DNA of 64,000 nt, from contig NZ_CP015163.1 in assembly GCF_003312875.1 (NCBI RefSeq), forward strand, positions 5,332,001 through 5,396,000, in the 5' to 3' direction. The number at the start of each line of letters is the position of its first letter. Position 1 is the first letter of the stretch. Below are positions 17,366 through 26,109 of the stretch, piece by piece. The notes beneath the pieces were generated by a model. That model did not search any database, had not been told where the DNA came from, and worked only from the letters and a program-made list of their open reading frames with translations. Source of the DNA: Amycolatopsis albispora (GTDB lineage: Bacteria > Actinomycetota > Actinomycetes > Mycobacteriales > Pseudonocardiaceae). The position numbers and the translations under genes are program-made.

Positions 17366-19614
17366 GACTTACCTCCGGGCTTGGGTGGTGGCGGCGAGGG
17401 GCGCCGCGGTGGTTTAGGCAGGTCCAGCGGGAGCCGGAGCTGCTGCCCGGCGGGCGAGGCCGGTCGCGGCGGTGGCGTCGCCGGTGGCGGGGTCGACGGG
17501 CGCGGTGTGCGGTGCACACCGTCCAGCGGGAGCGGGTACTGCCCGGAGCGGGTTGCCCGGTTGCCCTTGTACGGGTCGAAGGGCAGCTCCATCTGAGTGC
17601 CGCGAGCTCGAGCCGGGGGTGCGGGCGGGGGCGGCGGGCTCGGCGGGCGCGGTGTGCGGCGCACACCGTCCAGTGGCAGCGGGTACTGCCCGGACCGAGT
17701 CGGCCGGTTGCCCTTGTACGGGTCGAACGGCAGCTCCATCTGCTGCCCGCCCCGACGCCGACCACCCGGCTGATGGGGCGATGCCGGAGGCGTTCTCGGC
17801 TTGACCCGCTCGGCGTCCAGCGGCAACCGGTACTGGCCGTCGCGCCCGAGGACTGGCTTGTTCTCCGGCCAGTCGTCCCCGAGCGGCAGCACCAGCTGGC
17901 GGCCCTGCCCGGCCTTCGGTTTCGGCCCGGGAGCGGGCTTGGGCTTGGCGGCCGGTCGGCTGCGGCGAACACCGGCCAGCGGCAGCACGTACTGGCCGTC
18001 AGCAGTGGTGCGAGCGTGGGCGTAGGGGTCCGTCGGTCCGCGACCGCCGCCCCCGTTGCCTCCGCGACCACCACCACCGCCCCCGGACGGGCGAGGCTTG
18101 CGGCCACCGCCGCCTCGGCCACCGAGCAGGCCGAAGGTCTTGTAGGCGATGAAGCCGCGCACGATCGAGCCGAGGATCGAACGACCGCCGCTGCCTTTGA
18201 CCGAGGACAGCACCCAGAACGGGATCTTGAACAGGATGTACATCAACGCGAGCGCGACGAGCAGGTTGACCAACCCGCTGACGGTCGGGCCAAACAGGGT
18301 GAACCCGCCGGGCGCGAGGAACACCTTCATCGCGGTGATCAACGTGAGGCTCTGGCAGACCTGGATGGCCAGGCAGCCACCGAAGGCTTTCCACCACCAA
18401 AGCGCGATGCCCTCGGTCTGCGGGAGCGCGTGGAACATCAGCGCGATCGGCGCCCCGGCGACCAGTATCACCGTCAACGCGACCCGGACGACGTAGGTGA
18501 CCAGCAGAACGACGAGCATCCCGGCGAGGAAGATGGCGAGGAAGATGATGAAGATGCCGCCGTTGAGCGACCCGAGGACGAGGTTCTTCAACGTCTCGCC
18601 GGCCGAGCTGGCGTCCAGGCCGCCACCCATGACCGCTTGGGCCAGTCCGTTGGCAATCTGGATGCCCTTGGTCGCCACCCACAGCGACAGGGCTCCGGCG
18701 AGGAACCCGACCACGATCCGGGGCGCGATCTCCTTGATGGAGTGCCGGGTCTGCAGTGTCTGGTAGCTCATTGCCAGGATCCCGGCGATGAGGATCAACA
18801 TCCCGTAGCAGGCGAGCAGGATCTGCCAGGAGTTGGTCCACAGCTCCCCGATCCGCGGGAGCGAGTCGGGCGTTGGGGTGGTCAGCAGCGTCTTGGACAG
18901 CAAGTCCAGCAGCGGGTTGAGCGCGGCGGTGACGATGCCCCGGAAGAACGCGTTGATCGCGTTGGTGATGCAGCCGCCGATGTCGGTGATCCCGCAGTCG
19001 GCCTCGCCGTCATCGCCGTTGCCGGGCTGGCCGGTGCCAGGATTGGCGGGCGGTGCCGACGTCGGCGGTTGCGGGATGCAGCCCTCCCCCGTGCAGGGTG
19101 GAGGAGCCGGAGTGGTGGACGGGTGCGTGCACTCGTACTGCAGCGAACCGGGGAAGCACGTCACCGGCGTGGTCGGCCCGGCCGGGATCGGCAGCGGGAC
19201 GCCGGTGAGCGGCGGAGTCGTCGTGGGCGCGGGAAGGTGGCAGACCGGCAACGACGAGTCCGGTGTGCACGGATCAACGGTCGGCAACGGCAGTGGTGGA
19301 GGCGGCGCGGGCTGTGCCGCGGCCGGACCGCCGGGCGTTGCGGCGGCGCTGACGGCGAGTGTGCCGCCGAGCAGAACGACCAGGCTCAGCGCCAGCATTA
19401 CGAGCGCTCGGCTCCGCGTCATGCGCAGCCGCCGCACCCATCGACCAGTGCGCCGGCCACTGGTGCGCCAGGTGGTGCTCGCGGGCGGGGGCGCGAGCAG
19501 TTCCCGGCTGGCGCCGGTGGCCTCCGCGCGAGCCGGTGCGGCCTCGTCGGAGCGCAGGCTGCGGACAGTCGGAGCGGCCGATGTCCGACGACGGGCGGGC
19601 CTGGTCGTGGACAT
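17362..19614 (-). CDS. VirB6/TrbL-like polytopic conjugation protein with LPL-repeat tail
   Basis: 750 residues. An N-terminal Arg-rich cytoplasmic part is followed by one helix (about 70-90) and a Pro/Thr-rich extracellular segment with paired Cys. Then come at least six membrane helices (about 215-470; for example NSWQILLACYGMLILIAGIL, LVVLLVTYVVRVALTVILVA and LVNLLVALALMYILFKIPF). The cytoplasmic C-terminal 250 residues are Gly- then Pro-rich and contain repeated QxxLPL/F motifs (QYVLPL, QLVLPL, QYRLPL, QMELPFDPYKGN twice, QYPLPLDGV twice, QLRLPL). VirB6/TrbL proteins form the inner membrane channel. The tail is an elaboration I do not know from other systems. Confidence 0.8.
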   Translation of the reverse strand: MSTTRPARRRTSAAPTVRSLRSDEAAPARAEATGASRELLAPPPASTTWRTSGRRTGRWVRRLRMTRSRALVMLALSLVVLLGGTLAVSAAATPGGPAAAQPAPPPPLPLPTVDPCTPDSSLPVCHLPAPTTTPPLTGVPLPIPAGPTTPVTCFPGSLQYECTHPSTTPAPPPCTGEGCIPQPPTSAPPANPGTGQPGNGDDGEADCGITDIGGCITNAINAFFRGIVTAALNPLLDLLSKTLLTTPTPDSLPRIGELWTNSWQILLACYGMLILIAGILAMSYQTLQTRHSIKEIAPRIVVGFLAGALSLWVATKGIQIANGLAQAVMGGGLDASSAGETLKNLVLGSLNGGIFIIFLAIFLAGMLVVLLVTYVVRVALTVILVAGAPIALMFHALPQTEGIALWWWKAFGGCLAIQVCQSLTLITAMKVFLAPGGFTLFGPTVSGLVNLLVALALMYILFKIPFWVLSSVKGSGGRSILGSIVRGFIAYKTFGLLGGRGGGGRKPRPSGGGGGGRGGNGGGGRGPTDPYAHARTTADGQYVLPLAGVRRSRPAAKPKPAPGPKPKAGQGRQLVLPLGDDWPENKPVLGRDGQYRLPLDAERVKPRTPPASPHQPGGRRRGGQQMELPFDPYKGNRPTRSGQYPLPLDGVRRTPRPPSPPPPPAPPARARGTQMELPFDPYKGNRATRSGQYPLPLDGVHRTPRPSTPPPATPPPRPASPAGQQLRLPLDLPKPPRRPSPPPPKPGGKS

Positions 19615-19617
19615 GGC

Positions 19618-20148
19618 TCAGGCCCCCACGATGCCCTGGAGCACGGTGACGACCAGGGGTGCGAGCGCGGCCAAGCCGTAGCCGATCGCGGCGGCCTTGA
19701 AGCACTCCTTGGCCTTCTCCTGCTCGCCGGGATCGCCGCCGCCCATCACACGGCGCACACCGCCGATGGACAAAAAGACGGTCGCGAGCCCCGCCAAAAT
19801 GCCCATCACCCAGTTGCGGATGTTGGTCAGAACCTGATCAACAGATCCGGCCAGGGCGACCACCACGGTGTCCGCGTGCGCGGCCGAGGCAGGCACGAAC
19901 AGCGCGACGACGGCCACGCCGGTGAGCAGCGCGAGGTTCCGCCGAAGCGTGGTCCGACGGCAGCCGGCCGACAGGGAAGACATCCGAGGCGTGGTGGACG
20001 TGGGAGTGGTCGGCCGTGACGCGCAGGAGGTAGCCCGGCGGGCTCGGCGAGCCGCTCCAAGCGAGAGAATGACGGGTCCACGGCGAGGCCGACGGTCGCT
20101 GCTACGACGGTCTGGCCGGCGTCGGACGGGCGAATGGGTCAGGCGCAT
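19618..20148 (-). CDS. VirB2/TrbC-like pilin-type protein
   Basis: Open from ATG 20148, overlapping the end of the upstream gene by 10 bp. An internal ATG at 19983 is a better start because it directly precedes a signal peptide (LALLTGVAVVALFVPASAAHA). The mature part of about 85 residues has two hydrophobic helices (WVMGILAGLATVFLSIGGV and AAAIGYGLAALAPLVVTVL) separated by a short charged loop, the standard VirB2/TrbC pilin layout. It lies just before the VirB6-like gene, as in other actinobacterial T4SS operons. It probably supplies the extracellular or transmembrane pilus subunit. Confidence 0.75.
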   Translation of the reverse strand: MRLTHSPVRRRPDRRSSDRRPRRGPVILSLGAARRARRATSCASRPTTPTSTTPRMSSLSAGCRRTTLRRNLALLTGVAVVALFVPASAAHADTVVVALAGSVDQVLTNIRNWVMGILAGLATVFLSIGGVRRVMGGGDPGEQEKAKECFKAAAIGYGLAALAPLVVTVLQGIVGA

Positions 20149-21194
20149 CGCGGCACCTCCGGAGTCGTGCTCGACAGCTGCCGGGGCGTTCCGGTCGAGC
20201 GGTCGAGCGAGGTGGTGTGCGCGGGAGCGGCTGGGGTCCTCCCGCAGCCCTCGACTCCGGATTCGGGGCCCTTTTTCCAGGCGCGTGACCGAACCGTTAC
20301 CAACGACTTTCCGCCGATCCTGGTCACCGTGCGTGACTTTCGAGTCGGTCGGCGCGGGACACGGCTGGCCTCACTCGCGGCGGCGGTGATGGCCGTCGCG
20401 TTCACCGCGCGGATCTCCACATCGCGCTCGCGGCGGTCGGCGGGGTCGTCGTGCGGGGCCTGGTCGGTGAGCCAGGCGAGCAGGCGTGCTTCGGCCTGGC
20501 TGCGGACCCAGTGCAGGGCGGTGACCTTGACGCCGCGGTCGGCCGCGGCGGCGGTGAGCGTGTAGTCCTCGAGGCGGGTGGAGCCGATCAGTTCGGCCTC
20601 GTCGCCGGTGATCGCTCCGTCGGCCACGGCACGGGCGAGGACGAAGTCCGGGTGCCCCCACGGCGGGGTCGGCTCGCTGGAGTGGAAGTCCTCGTCCGAG
20701 GGCATCGGACGGTCCAGCGCCTCGCGAATGAACAGGTGTCCCGCGCGCAAACCGGCGCAGCGCAGCCGCCACATGACCCACGGCCTGGCGAGGTCGATGG
20801 TGGCCAACTCGGACAGGAAGCCGGTCAGGATCGCGGCGTGGATGTCGCGGTGGTCGTCGGCGTACGGCGCGGACAACTCGGCGGCAATAGAGAACAGCGC
20901 GGGCAGCGCGACCCCGACGCACGCCACGGTCCAGGTGCCGCCCTCGTCGCGAGAACGGGTGACCAGGTGGACCCAGATCGGGTCCACGGTGGACATCGGA
21001 AGATTGGCGTCGAGCAGCAGGTCCCGCAGCTCGTCCAGGGGCACCCGCCGACGGGGCAGGCCGGGGAAAAGCCAGCCCTCGATCGAGACCGGGCTCGGCC
21101 CGGTGACCAACCACTCGAACGCCGTCCGCGCGGAATCCAGCGGAAGCGAGTCACGCTCAAAAGACGTACGGCGGAATATGCGATTCGGGGCCAT
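20139..21194 (-). CDS. Sigma-factor-like regulatory protein at head of conjugation operon
   Basis: 351 residues; first gene of the minus-strand operon, with the iteron region upstream. The middle (AAILTGFLSELATIDLARPW followed by MWRLRCAGLRAG) resembles region 2 of sigma-70-like proteins. The segment GDEAELIGSTRLEDYTLTAA with SQAEARLLAWL resembles the region 4 HTH with its terminal helix. The last 90 residues are basic and low complexity. Such proteins occur in streptomycete-type elements, but no target promoter is known to me. Its position suggests it governs the transfer genes or the divergent operon. Confidence 0.55.
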   Translation of the reverse strand: MAPNRIFRRTSFERDSLPLDSARTAFEWLVTGPSPVSIEGWLFPGLPRRRVPLDELRDLLLDANLPMSTVDPIWVHLVTRSRDEGGTWTVACVGVALPALFSIAAELSAPYADDHRDIHAAILTGFLSELATIDLARPWVMWRLRCAGLRAGHLFIREALDRPMPSDEDFHSSEPTPPWGHPDFVLARAVADGAITGDEAELIGSTRLEDYTLTAAAADRGVKVTALHWVRSQAEARLLAWLTDQAPHDDPADRRERDVEIRAVNATAITAAASEASRVPRRPTRKSRTVTRIGGKSLVTVRSRAWKKGPESGVEGCGRTPAAPAHTTSLDRSTGTPRQLSSTTPEVPRCA

Positions 21195-21251
21195 GTCGGC
21201 TCCTTTGCGTGGTCCGAGAAACAGTGACCAGGCAAGGAAGCCAAATCAGGT

Positions 21252-21459
21252 CCACCAAAACGCCACGAAACCGCCACCAAATGGCCTCCAAAGCGCCACC
21301 GATGATCTTGACTGGCCACCTTCGGCCGCCACCAAGATCATCTAAGCCCTGGATACGCACTCGTCTCGAAGGTCGGACAAGATCATTTGATGATCGCCGG
21401 TAATAGACCCCGAACTGCGGTAACTCTGGTTTGGTGGCGTTTTGGTGGCGTTTTGGTAA
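21252..21459. repeat. Opposed 11-bp iteron arrays in the divergent intergenic region
   Basis: The motif CCACCAAA (with variants) occurs at 21252, 21263, 21274, 21285 and 21296, exactly every 11 bp; looser copies lie at 21316 and 21329. On the other strand the motif recurs as TTTGGTGG at 21430, 21441 and TTTGGTAA at 21452, again 11 bp apart. Between the arrays lie copies of AAGATCAT/GATGATCTT (21301, 21333, 21378, 21390). Spacing of one helical turn places the repeats on one DNA face, as in iteron or multi-operator sites. The 550 bp between 21194 and 21745 otherwise contain no gene that I can see. Replication origin, oriT accessory site or operator are all possible. Confidence 0.8.
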
Positions 21460-21744
21460 TAGCCCACGGGGTGAGGATCGGGCCGTGGTGCGGCCCGGAC
21501 TGCTCTCGCGCCTTGAGATCGCCGGAAAATTGTGGTCCCGCTCGGCGGATAGCTCGACACAAGCCCTACGCGGGCACACGCGCGCGAGCCTCATGCACAT
21601 TCTTTGACCCCGAATGGCAGCAAAAAATTGCCGATAAAGATTCGGTAACAGCCCTGGAAAAGCGGGTCGTTTTTCGGAGTTGGGGGGTGTCACAGGGCGC
21701 CACGTATCGCGGCGCGCAACCCCCCAAGGTTCTGCGAGGATTCC

Positions 21745-22821
21745 ATGACCCAGTCCGACCACTCCGCGAGCCGCGGACCGAAGCGGCGCGGTGACAGCGC
21801 CCGCCCGGCGAGCACCCGCTCCGATCCCCGCCGCGGCGGGGATCGCCGCCCCTATCCGACCGCGTCGACCACCACCAGGGTCAGTCCCGCCAAGCCCGGT
21901 TCCGCGAGCACCCGCTCCCGGTCGCGGGGGTCCACGGCGACGCCCACCCCGGCGACGGTCTGGACGGCTGGCCCGGCGCCGATCGACCTCGACACGGCCT
22001 GGCCGGAACCGATCGTCAGCAAGATCGTCAGCTCGTTCAGCGAGCCCGGCGGACGGGTCGCATTCCTGCCCTGGCCGACCTCCGACGGCCGTGCGCCGCT
22101 CGCACCGGTCGGCGCGGACGGGGTGATCGACCACGCCCCGGCAACCGAGCCCGACCACGCGCTGGCCGACGCGCTCGCCGCCGTCGAGGAGCTCAACCGG
22201 ACCGGCCGCGTGGAGCGCGTCGCGGCGGACCCGACCGCCACCGGTCCGGGTGCGCGACCGTTTTGGGCCGACCTTGTCGGCGACTCCGATCGCTCGGCAG
22301 TGACGTTCTTCTCGCCGGCGCGGTCGGACCTCGGCGACGGGGTCTTCGACGGTGCCGAGGACGCGCCGGCCGACACCGACCTGATCATCACGAGCCTGCG
22401 CCCCGAGCACGGCGGCGACCAGTCCAGCGACCTCGTGGCGTTGGTCGCGGCCCGGCTGCTGCGGGTCGGCGGGATCCTCGTCGTGCTCACCCACTGTGAC
22501 TGGCCCGCTGGTGAGCTGATCGACCCGACCGGCGCGGTCGTGGCCTCAGCGCAGAACGCCGACCTGCTCTACCTCCAGCACATCGTCGCCCTGCACGCCC
22601 CGGTGCGCCACGGCCGGTTCGCCGCCGAATCCCTCACCGAGCCCAGCGGCCCGGCGGCCGAGAACGAGGCGCGCGCTCGACACCGCGCGGCCGTGCGCGG
22701 GCTGCCCGCACCGCATCGGCGCATCCACTCCGACGTCCTCGTCTTCGCTCAGCCGCACGACTACGAGCCGCCTCGTCTGAGCCCGGCGGACGCGGCGCTC
22801 GAGAGCGGAGTCATCCGATGA
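21745..22821 (+). CDS. DNA-methylase-like protein, probably catalytically divergent
   Basis: 358 residues, first gene of the plus-strand modification operon, with AGGA 8 bp before the ATG. The N-terminal 75 residues are basic and disordered. The remainder resembles a Rossmann methyltransferase: VSSFSEPGGRVAFLPWP (motif I region), DTDLIITSLRPEHGGD (motif IV-like position where N4/N6 enzymes have S/D-PPY), and RLLRVGGILVVLTHCDW with HSDVLVFAQP. The catalytic PPY is replaced by SLRPE, so it may be a non-catalytic partner of the next gene. Its stop overlaps the next ATG. Confidence 0.6.
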   Translation: MTQSDHSASRGPKRRGDSARPASTRSDPRRGGDRRPYPTASTTTRVSPAKPGSASTRSRSRGSTATPTPATVWTAGPAPIDLDTAWPEPIVSKIVSSFSEPGGRVAFLPWPTSDGRAPLAPVGADGVIDHAPATEPDHALADALAAVEELNRTGRVERVAADPTATGPGARPFWADLVGDSDRSAVTFFSPARSDLGDGVFDGAEDAPADTDLIITSLRPEHGGDQSSDLVALVAARLLRVGGILVVLTHCDWPAGELIDPTGAVVASAQNADLLYLQHIVALHAPVRHGRFAAESLTEPSGPAAENEARARHRAAVRGLPAPHRRIHSDVLVFAQPHDYEPPRLSPADAALESGVIR

Positions 22822-24014
22822 ACCACGGCCAGATGTCGAATCCTGCCCAGCCCGAAGACCACCGCCAGGAAGGCACGACCGTGGCCGACGACCGCTTCCC
22901 GCGCGCCCTGTCCGATACCGGCCCCAGCCCGGCCCCGGCCCGTGCGGAGAGCCCGGTGGACGGGCCGACTCAGCTCGTCCCGCGCGCGCTCATCGACGGC
23001 CTCGACGGCACCACAGGTACGCCGTCCGAGCGGGTCGCCGACAACTCGGTGGGAGACGTTGCGGTGTCGGTGTGGACGACCGCGCAGACCTCACCGGCGG
23101 CCCAGCGCAAGGGCCGCTACACGCCCGAGTCGACCGCGCATCCGGCGAAGATGCTCCCGGCCGTGGCCGCGCACGCGATCGCCCACTACACCGAGCCGGG
23201 CGACCTGGTTCTCGACCCGATGTGCGGCATCGGCACCACCCTCGTCGAGGCACTGCACGCTGGGCGCCGCGCGGTCGGCATCGAGTACGAGCCGCACTGG
23301 GTCGATGTCGCCCGCGCCAACCTCGCGCTCGCCCACGACGCTGGGGTGCAGCACGAGGGCCGGGTGTTCCACGGTGACGCCCGCCAGATCGCGTCGCTGC
23401 TACCGCCGGAGTACGTCGGGCAGGCCGCGCTCGTGGTCACCTCGCCGCCGTACGGGCCGTCCACGCACGGGCAGGTGTCGGTCGCGCCGGGCGCGGGGGT
23501 GCAGAAGTACCACCACCTCTACGGCAACACCCTCGACCGCGGCAACCTCGCCAACATCGGGCACCACCGGTTGCTGGCCGGGTTCACCCGCATCCTCGCC
23601 GGACTCACCACCTATCTGCGGCCGGGCGGGCACATCGCCATCACCATCCGGCCCTGGCGCGAACACGCCGAGCTGATCGACCTGCCCTCGCAGATCCTGG
23701 CGTGCGGTCTGCACGCCGGTCTGATCCCGGTCGAGCGCTGCGTTGCGCTGCTGGCGCGGGCCGCCGAGCACGACCTCGTTGCGCGTGGCAGCTTCTTCCA
23801 GCGCGACTTCATCCGCAAACAGCGCGAAGCCGGGCTGCCGCTGCACCTCATCAGCCACGAGGATGTGCTGATTTTCCGCACGGCCCTGCGCCGCTCGGCG
23901 GGTTCAGGAATCTCGACGGACCGTCAGGATTCGCGACAGTTCCTCACCAGCCGAGCACGACACACCGAGAACCTGAGGGGCGAGTCGGGTGTGTCAGAGA
24001 GCTGGGCGGCATGA
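22818..24014 (+). CDS. N4-cytosine/N6-adenine DNA methyltransferase
   Basis: 398 residues, start overlapping the previous stop. After a disordered 90-residue N-terminus come KGRYTPESTAHPAKMLP, then LVLDPMCGIGTTLVEALHAG (SAM-binding motif I), GIEYEPHWVDVARANL, and LVVTSPPYGPS (motif IV, TSPPY). The fold continues LRPGGHIAITIRPW and a late HEDVLIF strand. The order with motif X/I before IV is that of beta-class methylases. No restriction endonuclease is visible nearby, so it is probably a protective, regulatory or modification-pathway methylase of the element. Recognition sequence is not predictable from what I see. Confidence 0.88.
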   Translation: MNHGQMSNPAQPEDHRQEGTTVADDRFPRALSDTGPSPAPARAESPVDGPTQLVPRALIDGLDGTTGTPSERVADNSVGDVAVSVWTTAQTSPAAQRKGRYTPESTAHPAKMLPAVAAHAIAHYTEPGDLVLDPMCGIGTTLVEALHAGRRAVGIEYEPHWVDVARANLALAHDAGVQHEGRVFHGDARQIASLLPPEYVGQAALVVTSPPYGPSTHGQVSVAPGAGVQKYHHLYGNTLDRGNLANIGHHRLLAGFTRILAGLTTYLRPGGHIAITIRPWREHAELIDLPSQILACGLHAGLIPVERCVALLARAAEHDLVARGSFFQRDFIRKQREAGLPLHLISHEDVLIFRTALRRSAGSGISTDRQDSRQFLTSRARHTENLRGESGVSESWAA

Positions 24015-25471
24015 CCACCCGGCCACACCGCACCCGAGCTCGGTCGGGGCGCGACTCCGCCCCCGCCCCCGTCGCCGTCACCACGACGGCGGCGGGGGCG
24101 GTGCGGGCGGCCACCTCTCAGACGTGGCGGGAAACCGACGTTCCGGGACCGGTTGTCGGGTCGGTCTGCACCGGCTACGGCGGACTGGACCTCGGGGTGC
24201 TCGCCGCCCTCGGCGGAGGCCGCCTCGCCTGGTGCGCCGACCCCGACCCGCACATCTCCGCGATCCTCGCCGCCCGGTTGCCGGGCATCCCCAACCTCGG
24301 CGACGTCCGCGCCATCGACTGGACAAGCGTCGAACCGGTCGACGTGCTCACGGCCGGGTTCCCGTGTCAGGACATCTCCGCCGCCGGGCGGCGCGTGGGT
24401 ATCGAGAAGGGCCACCGCAGTGGACTGTGGACAGACATCGTGGCGGGCGTTCGCGTACTACGACCCGCGCTGCTCGTCGTGGAGAACGTCGCCGCGCTTC
24501 GCTGGCGCAACGGAGGTCTCCACCGTGTACTCGGCGACTTGGCCGAAGCGGGGTATGACGCGCTCTGGCGTAGCGTCCGCGCCGCCGACATCGGCGCGGC
24601 ACACCGCAGAGAACGGGTGTTCCTGCTCGCCTGGCCCCGCCCCGTTGCCTCCCCGGATGCTGCCGACCCCGCAGGCCCGCGACGGCGACAACCGAGGTCC
24701 GGCGGACCCGGTGCGGCGTCGAGCTGGTGGGCATCAAGTGAATCTGCACGACGCGGTGGACGCGGTGATGAAGCTGCTGCCTACGCCGACCGCCTCGGAT
24801 GCGAAGAACTGCACTCACAGGACGCAGGGTGGTGGTCCGTCGCTGCCCGACGAGGCGCGGCTGCTGCCGACGCCGAGGGCGTCGGACACCGGCACGGCGG
24901 GTCGCCGGGCGGGTGCGGGTTTCCGGCCGCCGTTGTCGCAGCAGGTGCTTCCGCTGGTCGACCCCGAGGCGTTCCTGCCGACGCCTCGGGCGACCGACGG
25001 GACGAAGGGCTGCCCGGCGCAGCGGGGGTCGAAGGGCGACCTGATGCTTCCGTCGGCGATCATGCGGCTGCTCGCACCGGACGCCGACGGCGGCATCTCG
25101 TAGCCGTCGCCGACCCGGATCTCGCCTCGCCAGCATCGGTGCATCCCGAGGTGGACTGGGGCGACTACGCGCCGGCCGTGCGGCGCTGGGAACAGGTGCT
25201 CGGGCGACCCGCACCGTTCCCCACGCAACCGGGCGTCCATGGGCGCCCCGTGCTGGCCCCGGCCTTCGTCGAATGGCTCCAAGGGCTCGAGCCGGGCTGG
25301 GTAACGGGACTCCCGCTGCCGCGCACCGCGCAACTTCGTGCGTTGGGCAACGGCGTCGTTCCGCAGCAGGCCACGTATGCCGTCGGGTTGCTGCTCGCCG
25401 ACCTCGCCGCGCTCCTCGGCGCCGGTTCCACCGAGCCCTCCGGATATGCGGAGGAGGCGAACGCGGCATGA
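24011..25471 (+). CDS. C5-cytosine DNA methyltransferase with an out-of-frame central region
   Basis: Start overlaps the previous stop (ATGA). The N-terminal catalytic part is clear: GSVCTGYGGLDLGVLAALGG (motif I), VLTAGFPCQDIS (motif IV with the nucleophile Cys), LLVVENVAALRWRNG (ENV motif VI) and HRRERVFLLAW (motif VIII). The C-terminal QLRALGNGVVPQQA (motifs IX/X) is in the same frame. Between about 24640 and 25085 the family-typical text (LLPTPTASD, LLPTPRASDTGTAGRRAG) lies in another frame. Either two compensating indels alter the target-recognition region or the gene is inactive. Both frames stay open because of the composition. Confidence 0.8.
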   Translation: MTTRPHRTRARSGRDSAPAPVAVTTTAAGAVRAATSQTWRETDVPGPVVGSVCTGYGGLDLGVLAALGGGRLAWCADPDPHISAILAARLPGIPNLGDVRAIDWTSVEPVDVLTAGFPCQDISAAGRRVGIEKGHRSGLWTDIVAGVRVLRPALLVVENVAALRWRNGGLHRVLGDLAEAGYDALWRSVRAADIGAAHRRERVFLLAWPRPVASPDAADPAGPRRRQPRSGGPGAASSWWASSESARRGGRGDEAAAYADRLGCEELHSQDAGWWSVAARRGAAAADAEGVGHRHGGSPGGCGFPAAVVAAGASAGRPRGVPADASGDRRDEGLPGAAGVEGRPDASVGDHAAARTGRRRRHLVAVADPDLASPASVHPEVDWGDYAPAVRRWEQVLGRPAPFPTQPGVHGRPVLAPAFVEWLQGLEPGWVTGLPLPRTAQLRALGNGVVPQQATYAVGLLLADLAALLGAGSTEPSGYAEEANAA

Positions 25472-26074
25472 CCAATCCAGCCTCCGTTCACGACGCCGGT
25501 CCGGTCTTGCGATGCCTCTCGCTCGGCGCCGGAGTCCAGAGCAGCGCCGTCCTGCTGCTGGCCTGCGAGGGCGTGATCCCGCGCTTCGATGTCGCGCTGT
25601 TTGCTGACACCGGCTGGGAACCACGCGCGGTGTACGCGAACCTCGCCCGGCTCCGTGCGCACGCGGCGAAGTTCGGCATTCCGGTGCGCACGGTGTCGGC
25701 GGGCAACATCCGCGACGACGCGCTCGACCCGGCCCACCGGTTCGTGTCGATGCCACTGCATGTCCTCAACCCCGACGGCAGCCGTGGCTTGGCGCGTAGG
25801 CAATGTACTAGCGAGTACAAAATTTCGCCGCTGAAGAAGACGGCACGCGAACTGCTCGGCTACCCGCATCCACGACGGGTGCCGCGCGGGGTGTACGTCG
25901 AGCAGGCCATCGGCATCAGCACCGACGAGTTCACCCGCGCGAAGGACTCGGGCGTGCGCTACCTGCGCAACGTCTTCCCGCTGATCGACCTCGGCTGGGA
26001 CCGCACGCGGTGCGCCGACTATCTCGCCGAGCGCGGGTTCGGCGAGACGGTGAAAAGCGCCTGCGTCGGGTGCC
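25468..26074 (+). pseudogene. PP-loop ATPase (PAPS-reductase family), 5' part interrupted by Tn554-like element
   Basis: Start overlaps the methylase stop. It contains the variant PP-loop LSLGAGVQSSAVLLLA, then FADTGWEPRAVY and RQCTSEYKISPLKK, then GISTDEFTRAKDSGVRY, and ends at KSACVGC. The normal family continuation, PFHGN, is found at 30530. The frame runs on without a stop into the inserted TnpA gene, so a 554-residue fusion could be translated. Family members activate substrates by adenylation. In this context a role in base or backbone modification, rather than sulfate reduction, is likely but unproven. Confidence 0.85.
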
Positions 26075-26109
26075 TTATGTGGAATCTGAGCTGGCTAGGT
26101 TGCCAGTTC

